A stretch of 64,000 nucleotides of DNA from Streptomyces smyrnaeus (GTDB lineage Bacteria > Actinomycetota > Actinomycetes > Streptomycetales > Streptomycetaceae), in NCBI RefSeq assembly GCF_017676345.1, contig NZ_JAFFZM010000002.1:248001-312000 (forward strand), read 5' to 3'. The position numbers and the translations under genes are program-made. Within the stretch, counting starts at the first letter, position 1; each line of letters begins with the position of its first letter. The notes beneath the pieces were generated by a model. The model searched no databases, had not been told where the DNA came from, and saw only the letters and a program-made list of their open reading frames with translations. Positions 50,458-59,272 of this stretch are shown here, one piece after another.

Positions 50458-51087
50458 CTGGTGCTCCTCCTCGCCTTTCCAGCCGCTCCGCTCCGCGTGC
50501 GTGAGCGCGGTTAGGAGGCTAGGCCCGGCACGCTGCAATGGGTATACCGCGACCACGGTTTGGCTCGTGTGGTGCTTTAACTGATCGCATTTGACCACGA
50601 CTTGCCGGAAAACGCGCAATGGCCGGCCCCGCGCACACGGGACCGGCCATCGTGAAAGCTGGAAAGCACTCGGATCAAGCCATCCGGAAGCCCGGACCGG
50701 GCAGGACCGGGCAGATCGAAACCACCCTTCCGGACCACGGCCGGGAAGCGCGCGCCGGGCCCGCCCCTCCGGCCGGGCCCGGGGGGCCGTGGCTGATTCG
50801 TGGGCCGTGGCTCCGGGCGGGGTCAGGGCCGGGTTCGCCACACGGGCCGTGGCCACCCGTCCGGGGCATGGCCGGTTGCGCCCCACGGGGCGGGGCCGGA
50901 CCGGGGGCCCGGGGCTACTTCACGGGCTCCGGCTCCGGGTGGGGCCAGGGCCGTCCCTCTGGCCGGGTCCCGTCCGGCGCCGGGCCCACCCCACGGGGCA
51001 GGCCGCGCACCCTTCCCGGCCGCCCCCTGGCCGGCCCGCCCCCGGCCGGGACGGGCGGACCGGAGGGCCGGAGCGGAAGCCGGTCGG
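50458..51087. other. 630-bp GC-rich intergenic region with one hairpin
   Basis: Between the HATPase leader and the Fe-S oxidoreductase. A hairpin with 12-base arms (ATGGCCGGCCCC at 50619-50630 and GGGACCGGCCAT at 50639-50650, one mismatch) lies at the right place to end transcription from the oxidoreductase gene; on the minus strand it is followed by TGCGCGTTTT. The rest is low-complexity G/C blocks. An AT-richer patch around 50520-50600 may hold the HATPase promoter. Confidence 0.5.
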
Positions 51088-53457
51088 CTACTTCGCGGGC
51101 TGTGGTTCCGGTTCCGGGTCGGGTTCCGGTTCCGGGTCCTTTTCCGTCTCGCCGTCCGAGGCCGGCGGCTCGCCGGGCGTCTTCACGGAGTCCAGCAGCA
51201 GCTGGGCCACGTCCACGACCTGCAGGTTCTCCTTCGGCTTGGTGCCGGTGGCGGAGTCACCTTCGGCAGCGGCCTTCTTGCCGTTGACCGAGTCGGTCAG
51301 CATGACGAGGCAGAACGGGCAGGCCGTCGAGACGATGTCCGGGTTGAGCGACAGCGCCTCGTCGACGCGCTCGTTGTTGATCCGCTTGCCGATGCGCTCC
51401 TCCATCCACATGCGGGCGCCGCCGGCGCCGCAGCAGAAGCCGCGCTCCTTGTGCCGGTGCATCTCCTCGTTCCGCAGTCCGGGCACCCGGCCGATGATCT
51501 CGCGCGGCGGCGTGTAGACCTTGTTGTGGCGGCCCAGGTAGCACGGGTCGTGGTAGGTGATCAGCCCCTCGACCGGGGTGACCGGCACCAGCTTGCCCTC
51601 GTCGATGAGGTGCTGCAGCAGCTGGGTGTGGTGGATGACCTCGTAGTGGCCGCCCAGCTGCGGGTACTCGTTGGCGAGCGTGTTGAAGCAGTGCGGGCAG
51701 GTCGCGACGATCTTCTTCGCGGACTTCGGCTTCTTCGTGGCGTCATCGTCGTCGTCCTCGCCGAACGCCGCGTTGAGCGTGCCGACGTTCTCCTCGCCCA
51801 GCTGCTGGAAGAGGAACTCGTTGCCCAGTCGGCGGGCCGAGTCGCCGGTGCACTTCTCGTCGCCGCCCATGATGGCGAAGTTGACGCCCGCGATGTGCAG
51901 CAGCTCCGCGAAGGCCTTGGTGGTCTTCTTGGCGCGGTCCTCCAGGGCGCCCGCGCAGCCGACCCAGTACAGGTACTCGACCTCGGTGAGGTCCTCGATC
52001 GTCTTGCCGACGATGGGCACCTCGAAGCCGGTCTCCTTCTGCAGCTCCTTGGTCCACTCCAGCCGCTGCTTCTTGGCCAGGCCCCAGGGGTTGCCCTTCT
52101 TCTCCAGGTTCTTGAGCATCGTCCCGGCCTCGGAGGGGAACGCGCTCTCGATCATGACCTGGTAGCGGCGCATGTCGACGATGTGGTCGACGTGCTCGAT
52201 GTCGACGGGGCACTGCTCCACACAGGCGCCGCAGGTGGTGCAGGACCACAGCACGTCCGGGTCGATGACGCCGCCCAGCCCGTTCGGCCCGTCCTCGGCG
52301 GTGCCGACCAGCGGGCGCTCGGCCTCGTCCAGCGCGCTGCGCGGAACGTCCTTCAGCTGCTCCTCGGTGGCCTTCTCCTCGCCCTCCATGGTCTTGCCGC
52401 CGCCGGCCAGCAGATAGGGCGCCTTGGCGTGGGCGTGGTCGCGCAGCGACATGATCAGCAGCTTCGGCGACAGCGGCTTGCCGGTATTCCAGGCGGGGCA
52501 CTGCGACTGGCAGCGACCGCACTCGGTGCAGGTGGAGAAGTCGAGGATGCCCTTCCAGGAGAAGTCCTCGACCTGGGAGGCGCCGAAGCGGACCTCCTCC
52601 GCGTCCTCACCGTCGGCGTCGTCGAGGGCCGTCTCGAAGTCGATGACCTTGCCGCCGGACATCATCGGCTGGAGCTCGCCCAGCGCGGCGCCGCCCTTGG
52701 CGTCCCGCTTGAACCAGATGTTGAAGAAGGCCAGGAAGCGGTGCCAGGCCACGCCCATGTTGGTGTTCAGGCCGACCGTGATCATCCAGATCATGGTGGT
52801 GCCCAGCTTGATCAGCGCCCAGAAGTAGACGAGGTTCTGCAGCGTGCTGACGTCCAGCCCGTTGTATGCCGCGACCAGCGGATACGAGACGAAGTAGGCC
52901 GGGTCGTAGCTGTCCACGTGGTGGAGCGCGCCTTCGAGGCCGCGCAGCATCAGGATGGCGAGGCCGATGACGAAGATGATGTATTCGACGAAGTAGCCCT
53001 GCCATGCCTTGGAGCCGGCGAAGCGGGACTTGCGTCCCGCGCGGGAGGGCAGGCTCAGCAGCCGGATCACCATGAGGACGGCGATGCCGACGGTGGTGGC
53101 GAGGCCGATGAACTCGATGTACATCTCGTACGGCAGCCAGCCGCCGATGACCGGCAGCGTCCAGTCGGCCTGGAAGAGCTGGCCGTAGGCGTTGACGATC
53201 GTCGGGGGCAGGGTGAGGAAGCCGATCGCCACGAACCAGTGGGCGACGCCGACGACGCCCCACTTGTTCATCTTCGTATGCCCGAGGAACTCCTTGACCA
53301 GGGTGGCCGTTCGCTGCTTCGGGCTGTCCTTCCGCGTGCCGGCCGGGAGTGGCTGTCCCAGTTTGACGAAGCGGTAGATCTGCGCGATGGCGCGGGCGAA
53401 CAGCGCAACGCCGACCGCGGTGAGCAGCAGCGTGACGACGATCGCGGCGAGTTGCAT
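51088..53457 (-). CDS. Membrane-bound Fe-S oxidoreductase (HdrDE/GlpC-like fusion)
   Basis: A 789-aa protein. The N-terminal about 250 residues carry membrane segments resembling the cytochrome b/NarI-like subunit (VVGVAHWFVAIGFLTLPPTI). Two 4Fe-4S motifs follow (CTECGRCQSQCP and CTTCGACVEQCP). The C-terminal half has two CCG domains with GCAGALED, ATCPHCFNTL, HDPCYLGRH and GFCCGAGGARMW, as in heterodisulfide reductase HdrD. It probably moves electrons between menaquinone and an unknown soluble partner. The tail is an acidic EPEP/DPEP repeat. The ATG at 53457 has GAGGAG upstream. It is divergent from dnaK. Confidence 0.9.
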   Translation of the reverse strand: MQLAAIVVTLLLTAVGVALFARAIAQIYRFVKLGQPLPAGTRKDSPKQRTATLVKEFLGHTKMNKWGVVGVAHWFVAIGFLTLPPTIVNAYGQLFQADWTLPVIGGWLPYEMYIEFIGLATTVGIAVLMVIRLLSLPSRAGRKSRFAGSKAWQGYFVEYIIFVIGLAILMLRGLEGALHHVDSYDPAYFVSYPLVAAYNGLDVSTLQNLVYFWALIKLGTTMIWMITVGLNTNMGVAWHRFLAFFNIWFKRDAKGGAALGELQPMMSGGKVIDFETALDDADGEDAEEVRFGASQVEDFSWKGILDFSTCTECGRCQSQCPAWNTGKPLSPKLLIMSLRDHAHAKAPYLLAGGGKTMEGEEKATEEQLKDVPRSALDEAERPLVGTAEDGPNGLGGVIDPDVLWSCTTCGACVEQCPVDIEHVDHIVDMRRYQVMIESAFPSEAGTMLKNLEKKGNPWGLAKKQRLEWTKELQKETGFEVPIVGKTIEDLTEVEYLYWVGCAGALEDRAKKTTKAFAELLHIAGVNFAIMGGDEKCTGDSARRLGNEFLFQQLGEENVGTLNAAFGEDDDDDATKKPKSAKKIVATCPHCFNTLANEYPQLGGHYEVIHHTQLLQHLIDEGKLVPVTPVEGLITYHDPCYLGRHNKVYTPPREIIGRVPGLRNEEMHRHKERGFCCGAGGARMWMEERIGKRINNERVDEALSLNPDIVSTACPFCLVMLTDSVNGKKAAAEGDSATGTKPKENLQVVDVAQLLLDSVKTPGEPPASDGETEKDPEPEPDPEPEPQPAK

Positions 53458-53634
53458 AGCGGCTCCTCGGAGCACGGAGGCGGCGTTTACTAAGCAGTAA
53501 CTTATCCAGTCCGTACGAGACTACCCACTTGTCGCGGTCGGCTGTACCGCGCGCCCCGGTGATTTGCGTCGCCCCCGCCGCAGAGGGCTCCCTGTCCGGC
53601 CGCAGGCGTCCATGCGCGTACTGTAATCACACAC

Positions 53635-53655
53635 CTTGAGTCCCCCTGACTCAGT
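53635..53655. promoter_or_regulatory. Imperfect HAIR element (upstream HspR site)
   Basis: CTTGAGT-N7-ACTCAGT, matching the HspR operator CTTGAGT-N7-ACTCAAG except in the last two bases. It lies 52 bp upstream of a perfect copy. A -35-like TTGACG at 53660 lies between the two sites, so HspR could block the promoter from both sides. Confidence 0.7.
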
Positions 53656-53686
53656 CTTCTTGACGCAATTTCCCCGGTCGTGCACT

Positions 53687-53707
53687 CTTGAGTCAGCTTC
53701 ACTCAAG
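53687..53707. promoter_or_regulatory. Perfect HAIR element, HspR operator of dnaK
   Basis: CTTGAGT-N7-ACTCAAG, the exact inverted repeat recognised by the repressor HspR in Streptomyces, 21 bp before the dnaK start and overlapping the likely transcript start. HspR is encoded by the last gene of this operon, so it forms an autoregulatory loop with DnaK as corepressor in the known model. Confidence 0.92.
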
Positions 53708-53728
53708 ACCAAGCTGGAGGAACCCGAA

Positions 53729-55606
53729 ATGGCTCGTGCGGTCGGCATCGACCTGGGTACGACGAACTCCGTCGTCAGTGTTCTCGAAGGCGGTGAGCCC
53801 ACCGTCATCACCAACGCCGAGGGCGCCAGGACCACGCCGTCCGTCGTGGCCTTCGCGAAGAACGGCGAAGTCCTCGTCGGCGAGGTGGCCAAGCGCCAGG
53901 CGGTCACCAACGTCGACCGGACCATCCGGTCGGTCAAGCGGCACATGGGTACCGACTGGAAGATCGGTATCGACGACAAGGAATTCAACCCGCAGCAGAT
54001 CAGCGCGTTCGTGCTGCAGAAGCTGAAGCGGGACGCCGAGTCGTACCTGGGCGAGAAGGTCGCCGACGCGGTCATCACCGTGCCGGCCTACTTCAACGAC
54101 GCCGAGCGGCAGGCCACCAAGGAGGCCGGCGAGATCGCGGGCCTGAACGTGCTGCGGATCGTCAACGAGCCGACCGCCGCCGCCCTCGCCTACGGGCTGG
54201 AGAAGGAGGACCAGACCATCCTGGTCTTCGACCTCGGTGGCGGTACCTTCGACGTCTCGCTGCTGGAGATCGGCGACGGTGTCGTCGAGGTCAAGGCGAC
54301 CAACGGCGACAACCACCTCGGTGGTGACGACTGGGACCAGCGGATCGTCGACTACCTGGTCAAGCAGTTCCAGTCCGGCCACGGCGTGGACCTGGCCAAG
54401 GACAAGATGGCTCTCCAGCGCCTCCGCGAGGCGGCCGAGAAGGCGAAGATCGAGCTGTCCTCGTCCACCGAGACGACGATCAACCTGCCGTACATCACCG
54501 CCTCCGCCGAGGGCCCGCTGCACCTCGACGAGAAGCTGACCCGCGCGCAGTTCCAGCAGCTCACCCAGGACCTGCTGGAGCGCTGCAAGACGCCGTTCCA
54601 CAACGTGATCAAGGACGCGGGCATCCAGCTGTCCGAGATCGACCACGTGGTGCTCGTCGGTGGCTCCACCCGGATGCCGGCCGTCGCCGAGCTGGTCAAG
54701 GAGCTGACCGGCGGCAAGGACGCCAACAAGGGTGTGAACCCGGACGAGGTCGTGGCCATCGGTGCGTCGCTGCAGGCGGGTGTGCTCAAGGGTGAGGTCA
54801 AGGACGTCCTGCTGCTGGACGTCACTCCGCTGTCCCTGGGTATCGAGACCAAGGGCGGCATCATGACCAAGCTGATCGAGCGCAACACCACGATCCCGAC
54901 CAAGCGCTCGGAGACCTTCACCACGGCCGAGGACAACCAGCCCTCCGTGCAGATCCAGGTCTTCCAGGGTGAGCGGGAGATCGCGGCGTACAACAAGAAG
55001 CTCGGCATGTTCGAGCTGACGGGTCTGCCCCCGGCGCCGCGCAACGTGCCGCAGATCGAGGTCACCTTCGACATCGACGCCAACGGAATCATGCATGTCT
55101 CCGCCAAGGACCTGGGCACAGGCAAGGAACAGAAGATGCAGGTCACCGGCGGCTCCAGCCTTCCGAAGGAAGACATCGAGCGCATGATGCGCGAGGCGGA
55201 GCAGTACGCCGAGGAGGACCACAAGCGCCGTGAGGCCGCCGAGACGCGGAACCAGGCCGAGCAGCTGGTCTACACCACGGAGAAGTTCCTCAAGGACAAC
55301 GAGGAGAAGGTCCCGGCCGACACCAAGTCGGAGGTCGAGACCTCCCTCGAGGACCTGAAGGAGAAGCTCAAGGGCGACGACACCGCGGCGATCCGCGAGG
55401 CCTCCGAGAAGGTCGCGGCCACCAGCCAGAAGCTGGGCCAGGCCCTCTACGCCGAGGCCCAGCAGGCCCAGGGCGGCGCCGAGGCCGGTGCCGGCGCGGC
55501 AGGCGCGGGCGCGGGCAAGCCCGAGGGCGGTGCCGCCGGCGACGACGACGTCGTGGACGCCGAGATCGTCGACGAGGACCAGAAGCCGAAGGACGGTGCG
55601 GCGTGA
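53729..55606 (+). CDS. dnaK: Chaperone DnaK (Hsp70)
   Basis: ATP-dependent folding chaperone, 625 aa. The ATPase domain starts [20 protein letters not shown] and includes [19 protein letters not shown] and [12 protein letters not shown]. The linker [15 protein letters not shown] leads to the peptide-binding domain ([20 protein letters not shown]). The helical lid ends in a Gly/Ala-rich tail and the acidic [13 protein letters not shown]. The ATG at 53729 has GGAGG upstream; earlier in-frame codons are in the operator. The stop overlaps the grpE start. Heat-induced through HspR. Confidence 0.98.
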   Translation: MARAVGIDLGTTNSVVSVLEGGEPTVITNAEGARTTPSVVAFAKNGEVLVGEVAKRQAVTNVDRTIRSVKRHMGTDWKIGIDDKEFNPQQISAFVLQKLKRDAESYLGEKVADAVITVPAYFNDAERQATKEAGEIAGLNVLRIVNEPTAAALAYGLEKEDQTILVFDLGGGTFDVSLLEIGDGVVEVKATNGDNHLGGDDWDQRIVDYLVKQFQSGHGVDLAKDKMALQRLREAAEKAKIELSSSTETTINLPYITASAEGPLHLDEKLTRAQFQQLTQDLLERCKTPFHNVIKDAGIQLSEIDHVVLVGGSTRMPAVAELVKELTGGKDANKGVNPDEVVAIGASLQAGVLKGEVKDVLLLDVTPLSLGIETKGGIMTKLIERNTTIPTKRSETFTTAEDNQPSVQIQVFQGEREIAAYNKKLGMFELTGLPPAPRNVPQIEVTFDIDANGIMHVSAKDLGTGKEQKMQVTGGSSLPKEDIERMMREAEQYAEEDHKRREAAETRNQAEQLVYTTEKFLKDNEEKVPADTKSEVETSLEDLKEKLKGDDTAAIREASEKVAATSQKLGQALYAEAQQAQGGAEAGAGAAGAGAGKPEGGAAGDDDVVDAEIVDEDQKPKDGAA

Positions 55607-56346
55607 CGGAGGAGACCGCGGGCTTCGGCAAGGAGCCTGACGTTCCCGCCGACGCCGGTGAGCTGACCGATGCCGACCGGGCCGCCGCCTCCGAGCAGGA
55701 GGCGGCGCCCGGGGCGCCGGCCGGGGAAGCGCAGCGCAGTGAGGCCGAAGTGAGCACCCAGGAGACGCAGGAAGCGGAAGGCGCCGGCCCGGAGCAGGGC
55801 GAGGCCGCCGAAGGCGGACAGGGCGGCGAGCTGGAGGCCGTGCGGACGGCGCTCAACGAGCGCACCCAGGATCTGCAGCGGCTCCAGGCGGAGTTCCAGA
55901 ACTACCGCCGCCGGGTCGAGCGGGACCGTGCGGCGGTCAAGGAGATCGCCGTCGCGAACCTGCTCACCGAGCTGCTGCCGGTGCTGGACGACATCGGCCG
56001 GGCCCGGGACCACGGCGAGCTGGTGGGCGGCTTCAAGTCGGTCGCCGAGTCGCTGGAGATGGTCGCGGCCAAGATGGGGCTGATGCAGTTCGGCAAGGAG
56101 GGCGAGCCCTTCGACCCGACGGTCCACGAGGCGCTGATGCACTCCTACTCTCCGGATGTCACGGAGACGACGTGCGTGCAGATCCTCCAGCCCGGGTACC
56201 GAATCGGCGAGCGGACCATCCGTCCCGCACGGGTCGGGGTCGCCGAGCCGCAGCCCGGTGCCGCAGGCGGTACGGGCGGCAAGGGTGAGGCCGGTGCCGA
56301 GGCGTCGGCGGCTGAAGAGGAGAACGGTGGCCCGGACGAGGGCTGA
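55603..56346 (+). CDS. grpE: GrpE nucleotide exchange factor
   Basis: Co-chaperone releasing ADP from DnaK, 247 aa, long for GrpE because of an acidic, disordered N-terminus of about 85 residues. The long dimer helix has [20 protein letters not shown], and the beta domain has [20 protein letters not shown] followed by [17 protein letters not shown]. The GTG overlaps the dnaK TGA. The C-terminal tail is Gly/Ala/Glu-rich. Confidence 0.97.
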   Translation: MTEETAGFGKEPDVPADAGELTDADRAAASEQEAAPGAPAGEAQRSEAEVSTQETQEAEGAGPEQGEAAEGGQGGELEAVRTALNERTQDLQRLQAEFQNYRRRVERDRAAVKEIAVANLLTELLPVLDDIGRARDHGELVGGFKSVAESLEMVAAKMGLMQFGKEGEPFDPTVHEALMHSYSPDVTETTCVQILQPGYRIGERTIRPARVGVAEPQPGAAGGTGGKGEAGAEASAAEEENGGPDEG

Positions 56347-56373
56347 CCGCGTACGGGAGGAGGGACGTCGAGG

Positions 56374-57564
56374 ATGAGTACCAAGGACTTCATCGAGAAG
56401 GACTACTACAAGGTCCTCGGCGTCCCCAAGGACGCAACCGAAGCCGAGATCAAGAAGGCGTACCGCAAGCTGGCCCGGGAGAACCACCCCGACGCCAACG
56501 CCGGTGACCCCAAGGCCGAGGAGCGCTTCAAGGACGCCTCCGAGGCGTACGACGTGCTCGGCGACCCCAAGCGGCGCAAGGAGTACGACGAGGCGCGCAC
56601 CCTCTTCGGCAACGGAGGCTTCCGGCCCGGCGGCGGACCGGGCGGGCCCGGTGGTGCCGGAACGTTCAACTTCGACCTGGGCGACCTGTTCGGCGGCGGC
56701 CAGGGCGGCGGTGCCGGCTCGCCCGGCGGCTTCGGCGGCGGGCTGGGCGACGTCTTCGGCGGCCTGTTCAACCGCGGCGGCGCCGGGACCCGTACCCAGC
56801 CCAGGCGCGGTCAGGACATCGAGTCCGAGGTGACGCTCAGCTTCACCGAGGCGGTCGACGGGGCCACGGTCCCGCTGCGGATGTCCTCCAGCGCCGCGTG
56901 CAAGGAGTGCGCCGGTACGGGGGACAAGAACGGCACCCCGCGGGTGTGCCCCACCTGCGTGGGCACCGGGCAGGTCTCGCGCGGCACCGGTGGCGGCTTC
57001 TCGCTGACCGACCCGTGCGTGGACTGCAAGGGGCGCGGTCTGATCGCACAGGACCCGTGCGAGGTCTGCAAGGGCTCCGGACGGGCGACCAGTTCGCGCA
57101 CGATGCAGGTCCGCATCCCCGCGGGCGTCACCGACGGGCAGCGCATCCGGCTGCGCGGCAAGGGCGCCCCGGGCGAGCGGGGCGGACCCAACGGTGATCT
57201 GTACGTGGTCGTGCACGTCGACAAGCACCCGGTCTTCGGGCGCAAGGGTGACAATCTCACGGTCACCGTGCCGGTCACCTTCCCCGAGGCCGCACTCGGT
57301 GGTGAAGTGAAGGTCCCCACGCTCGGCGGTCCACCCGTCACCCTCAAGGTCCCGGCGGGTACGCCGTCCGGGCGCACCATGCGGGCCCGGGGCAAGGGGG
57401 CTGTCCGCAAGGACGGAACCCGTGGCGACCTACTGGTGACAGTGGAGGTCGCGGTGCCCAAGAATTTGGACGACAAGGCGAAGGACTCCCTGGAGTCCTA
57501 CCGGGACGCGACGGCGGGTGAGGATCCGCGGGCCGCGTTGTTCAAGGCAGCGAAGGGAGACTGA
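56374..57564 (+). CDS. dnaJ: DnaJ (Hsp40) co-chaperone
   Basis: Stimulates the DnaK ATPase and delivers substrates, 396 aa, full type I layout. The J domain is KDYYKVLGVPKDATEAEIKK with HPD in ENHPDA. A Gly/Phe-rich linker follows (GGFRPGGGPGGPGGAGTFNF). The zinc region has four CxxCxGxG repeats (CKECAGTG, CPTCVGTG, CVDCKGRG, CEVCKGSG). Two C-terminal beta domains complete it (PVTFPEAALGGEVKVPTLGG). It starts 27 bases after grpE. Confidence 0.97.
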   Translation: MSTKDFIEKDYYKVLGVPKDATEAEIKKAYRKLARENHPDANAGDPKAEERFKDASEAYDVLGDPKRRKEYDEARTLFGNGGFRPGGGPGGPGGAGTFNFDLGDLFGGGQGGGAGSPGGFGGGLGDVFGGLFNRGGAGTRTQPRRGQDIESEVTLSFTEAVDGATVPLRMSSSAACKECAGTGDKNGTPRVCPTCVGTGQVSRGTGGGFSLTDPCVDCKGRGLIAQDPCEVCKGSGRATSSRTMQVRIPAGVTDGQRIRLRGKGAPGERGGPNGDLYVVVHVDKHPVFGRKGDNLTVTVPVTFPEAALGGEVKVPTLGGPPVTLKVPAGTPSGRTMRARGKGAVRKDGTRGDLLVTVEVAVPKNLDDKAKDSLESYRDATAGEDPRAALFKAAKGD

Positions 57565-57565
57565 G

Positions 57566-58036
57566 GTGGACGGCCGGGACGGACGCAGACGATTCGCGGC
57601 TGGGCGCTCCGCGGCGTACGAGCTGACGGACGAATCTCCTGTCTACGTCATCTCGGTCGCCGCCCAGCTCTCGGGGCTGCACCCGCAGACCCTGCGGCAG
57701 TACGACCGGCTGGGCCTGGTCTCGCCCGACCGCACACCCGGGCGGGGCCGCCGCTACTCGGCGCGGGACATCGAGCAGTTGCGCGAGGTGCAGCGGCTCA
57801 GCCAGGACGAGGGCATCAACCTCGCCGGGATCAAGCGCATCATCGAACTGGAGAACCAGGTCGCGGCGCTGCAGCAGCGGGTTGCCGAGCTGTCCGCCGC
57901 GGTCGAGGGCGCCGCGGCGGCGATGCAGCAGCGCGAGGCGCAGGTGCATGCCTCGTATCGGCGCGATCTGGTGCCGTACGAGGATGTGCGCTCCTCCAGC
58001 GCCCTGGTCGTCTGGCGCCCCAAACCGAGGGAGTAA
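57566..58036 (+). CDS. hspR: HspR, MerR-type heat shock repressor
   Basis: Repressor of dnaK and clpB operons, 156 aa. The MerR helix-turn-helix and wing read VYVISVAAQLSGLHPQTLRQ followed by YDRLGLVSPDRTPGRGRRYS. A coiled-coil IELENQVAALQQRVAELSAA follows. The C-terminal part would contact DnaK. The GTG at 57566 lies one base after the dnaJ stop, with AAGGGAGACTGAG upstream. Three HAIR sites in this window match its known operator. Confidence 0.96.
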   Translation: MDGRDGRRRFAAGRSAAYELTDESPVYVISVAAQLSGLHPQTLRQYDRLGLVSPDRTPGRGRRYSARDIEQLREVQRLSQDEGINLAGIKRIIELENQVAALQQRVAELSAAVEGAAAAMQQREAQVHASYRRDLVPYEDVRSSSALVVWRPKPRE

Positions 58037-58051
58037 CCCCCCGGAACCCCG

Positions 58052-58132
58052 GTTGTGGGCAGCTTTCACCCGCTTGCGGGCACTCGGTCCGCCCGAGGTG
58101 CCCCCACGCCCTGCGGAACAGCTGCCCACAAC
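58052..58132. terminator. Composite bidirectional terminator between hspR and the carboxypeptidase gene
   Basis: Outer arms GTTGTGGGCAGCT (58052-58064) and AGCTGCCCACAAC (58120-58132) are perfect 13-mers. Nested inside is a second hairpin (GGGCAC TCGG, 58078-58087, with CCGA-g-GTGCCC, 58093-58103). It lies exactly between convergent stop codons, 15 bases after hspR and 4 bases from the carboxypeptidase stop. Confidence 0.72.
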
Positions 58133-58136
58133 AGGC

Positions 58137-59045
58137 TTACTTATTGAAGCCGTAAGAGAGAAGCTTCTTGGCGTCGGTCGTGCGTTTGGCCGCGGAGGAT
58201 GAGGCCAAAACGGTGCCGATCACCGTTTTGCCGCCGCGCTTGGCGGCGAACACCAGGCAGTACTTGGCCTCGGGACCCGAGCCGGTCTTGACGCCGAGTG
58301 CGCCCGAGTAGCTGCCCAGCAGCGGATTGGTGTTCCGCCAGTTCATGTACCGGTAGCCGCCGCTCTTGGTGACCGTCTTCTGCTTGGTGGAGCGGGTCTT
58401 CACGATCGAGCGGAAGGTGGAATTGCGCATCGCGTCGCGGGTGAGCTTCGTCAGGTCGCGCGGGGTGGAGTAGTTGCGGCCCTTGCCGATGCCGTCGAAC
58501 GAGTCGAAGTGGGTGTTCTTCAGCCCGAGGCTCTTTGCGGTGGAGTTCATCTTGCCGATGAAGGACTTCACCCGTGCCTTGCGGGTGCTGCCCTTGCCGA
58601 AGGTGTCGGCGAGCGCGTAGGCGGCGTCGCAGCCCGACGGCAGCATCAGACCGTAGAGCAGCTGGCGGACGGTGACCTTGTCGCCGACGATCAGTCGTGC
58701 CGAGGAGGCGGTGTTGCGGACGATGTAGTCGCTGTAGGCCTTCCGGATGGTGACCTTGCGGGAGAGGTTGAGGTTCTTGTGCGCCAGCACCACCCGGGCC
58801 GTCATGATCTTGGTGGTGGAGCCGGTGGAACGCCGGGTGTCGGCGGCCTTGGTGTAGAGGCTCCTGCCTGTGCCGCTGTTCATCACATAGCCGCCCTTGG
58901 CGGTGATGGACGGCTTCTTCGCGGCGGCGACGGTGGCCGGCGACGCCGTGGCGGCCGGGGCGGCCAGCGCGCCCGTCGTCAGTACGGCGCCGGAGGTGAG
59001 CATCACCGTGGCGACACGGTGGGTGCCAGCAATGCCAATTTTCAC
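58137..59045 (-). CDS. D-alanyl-D-alanine carboxypeptidase (S11 family)
   Basis: Exported penicillin-binding enzyme, 302 aa, trimming peptidoglycan stem peptides. The signal peptide is HRVATVMLTSGAVLTTGALA. The nucleophile is in RRSTGSTTKIMTA (SxxK), the second motif is in MLPSGCDAAYALA (SGC in place of SxN), and the third is GVKTGSG. There is no C-terminal amphipathic anchor, so the protein is short and soluble. The GTG at 59045 has GGAGCTGAC upstream, decisive against a longer frame. Confidence 0.9.
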   Translation of the reverse strand: MKIGIAGTHRVATVMLTSGAVLTTGALAAPAATASPATVAAAKKPSITAKGGYVMNSGTGRSLYTKAADTRRSTGSTTKIMTARVVLAHKNLNLSRKVTIRKAYSDYIVRNTASSARLIVGDKVTVRQLLYGLMLPSGCDAAYALADTFGKGSTRKARVKSFIGKMNSTAKSLGLKNTHFDSFDGIGKGRNYSTPRDLTKLTRDAMRNSTFRSIVKTRSTKQKTVTKSGGYRYMNWRNTNPLLGSYSGALGVKTGSGPEAKYCLVFAAKRGGKTVIGTVLASSSAAKRTTDAKKLLSYGFNK

Positions 59046-59142
59046 TTCTGTCAGCTCCAAATGCCGCTGCGGTGCGGCTCGTTGGGCGGGTACCCGGGGC
59101 CGGAAGCGGCCGGGAACTAAGAAGGATCGTAGACGTTTTTGG

Positions 59143-59163
59143 GTTGAGCGGAATAGACTCAAC
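59143..59163. promoter_or_regulatory. HAIR element, HspR operator of clpB
   Basis: GTTGAGC-N7-ACTCAAC, a HAIR-like inverted repeat with the same spacing as the dnaK operator, 110 bp before clpB. In Streptomyces coelicolor clpB is part of the HspR regulon, which supports this call. Two positions differ from the consensus but stay near-symmetrical. Confidence 0.82.
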
Positions 59164-59272
59164 TTGTTGCATGCTGTAGGTAGCAAGCGCCATTTCCGGG
59201 GCGCGGGCACCGCTGGGGCACCCAGGTGCCCGGGGCGCCTGCAGACAGCACAGGAGGAGGAGCGCAGGAGAA

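Noticed and set aside
51109..51150. GGTTCCGG-type repeats at the end of the oxidoreductase gene
   Set aside because: They encode the acidic EPEP/DPEP tail of the protein, so this is simple coding low complexity and not a regulatory array.
50800..53493. 897-codon open frame on the plus strand opposite the Fe-S oxidoreductase
   Set aside because: It is the antisense of a well-supported gene with Cys motifs and membrane segments; high GC leaves the complementary frame open.
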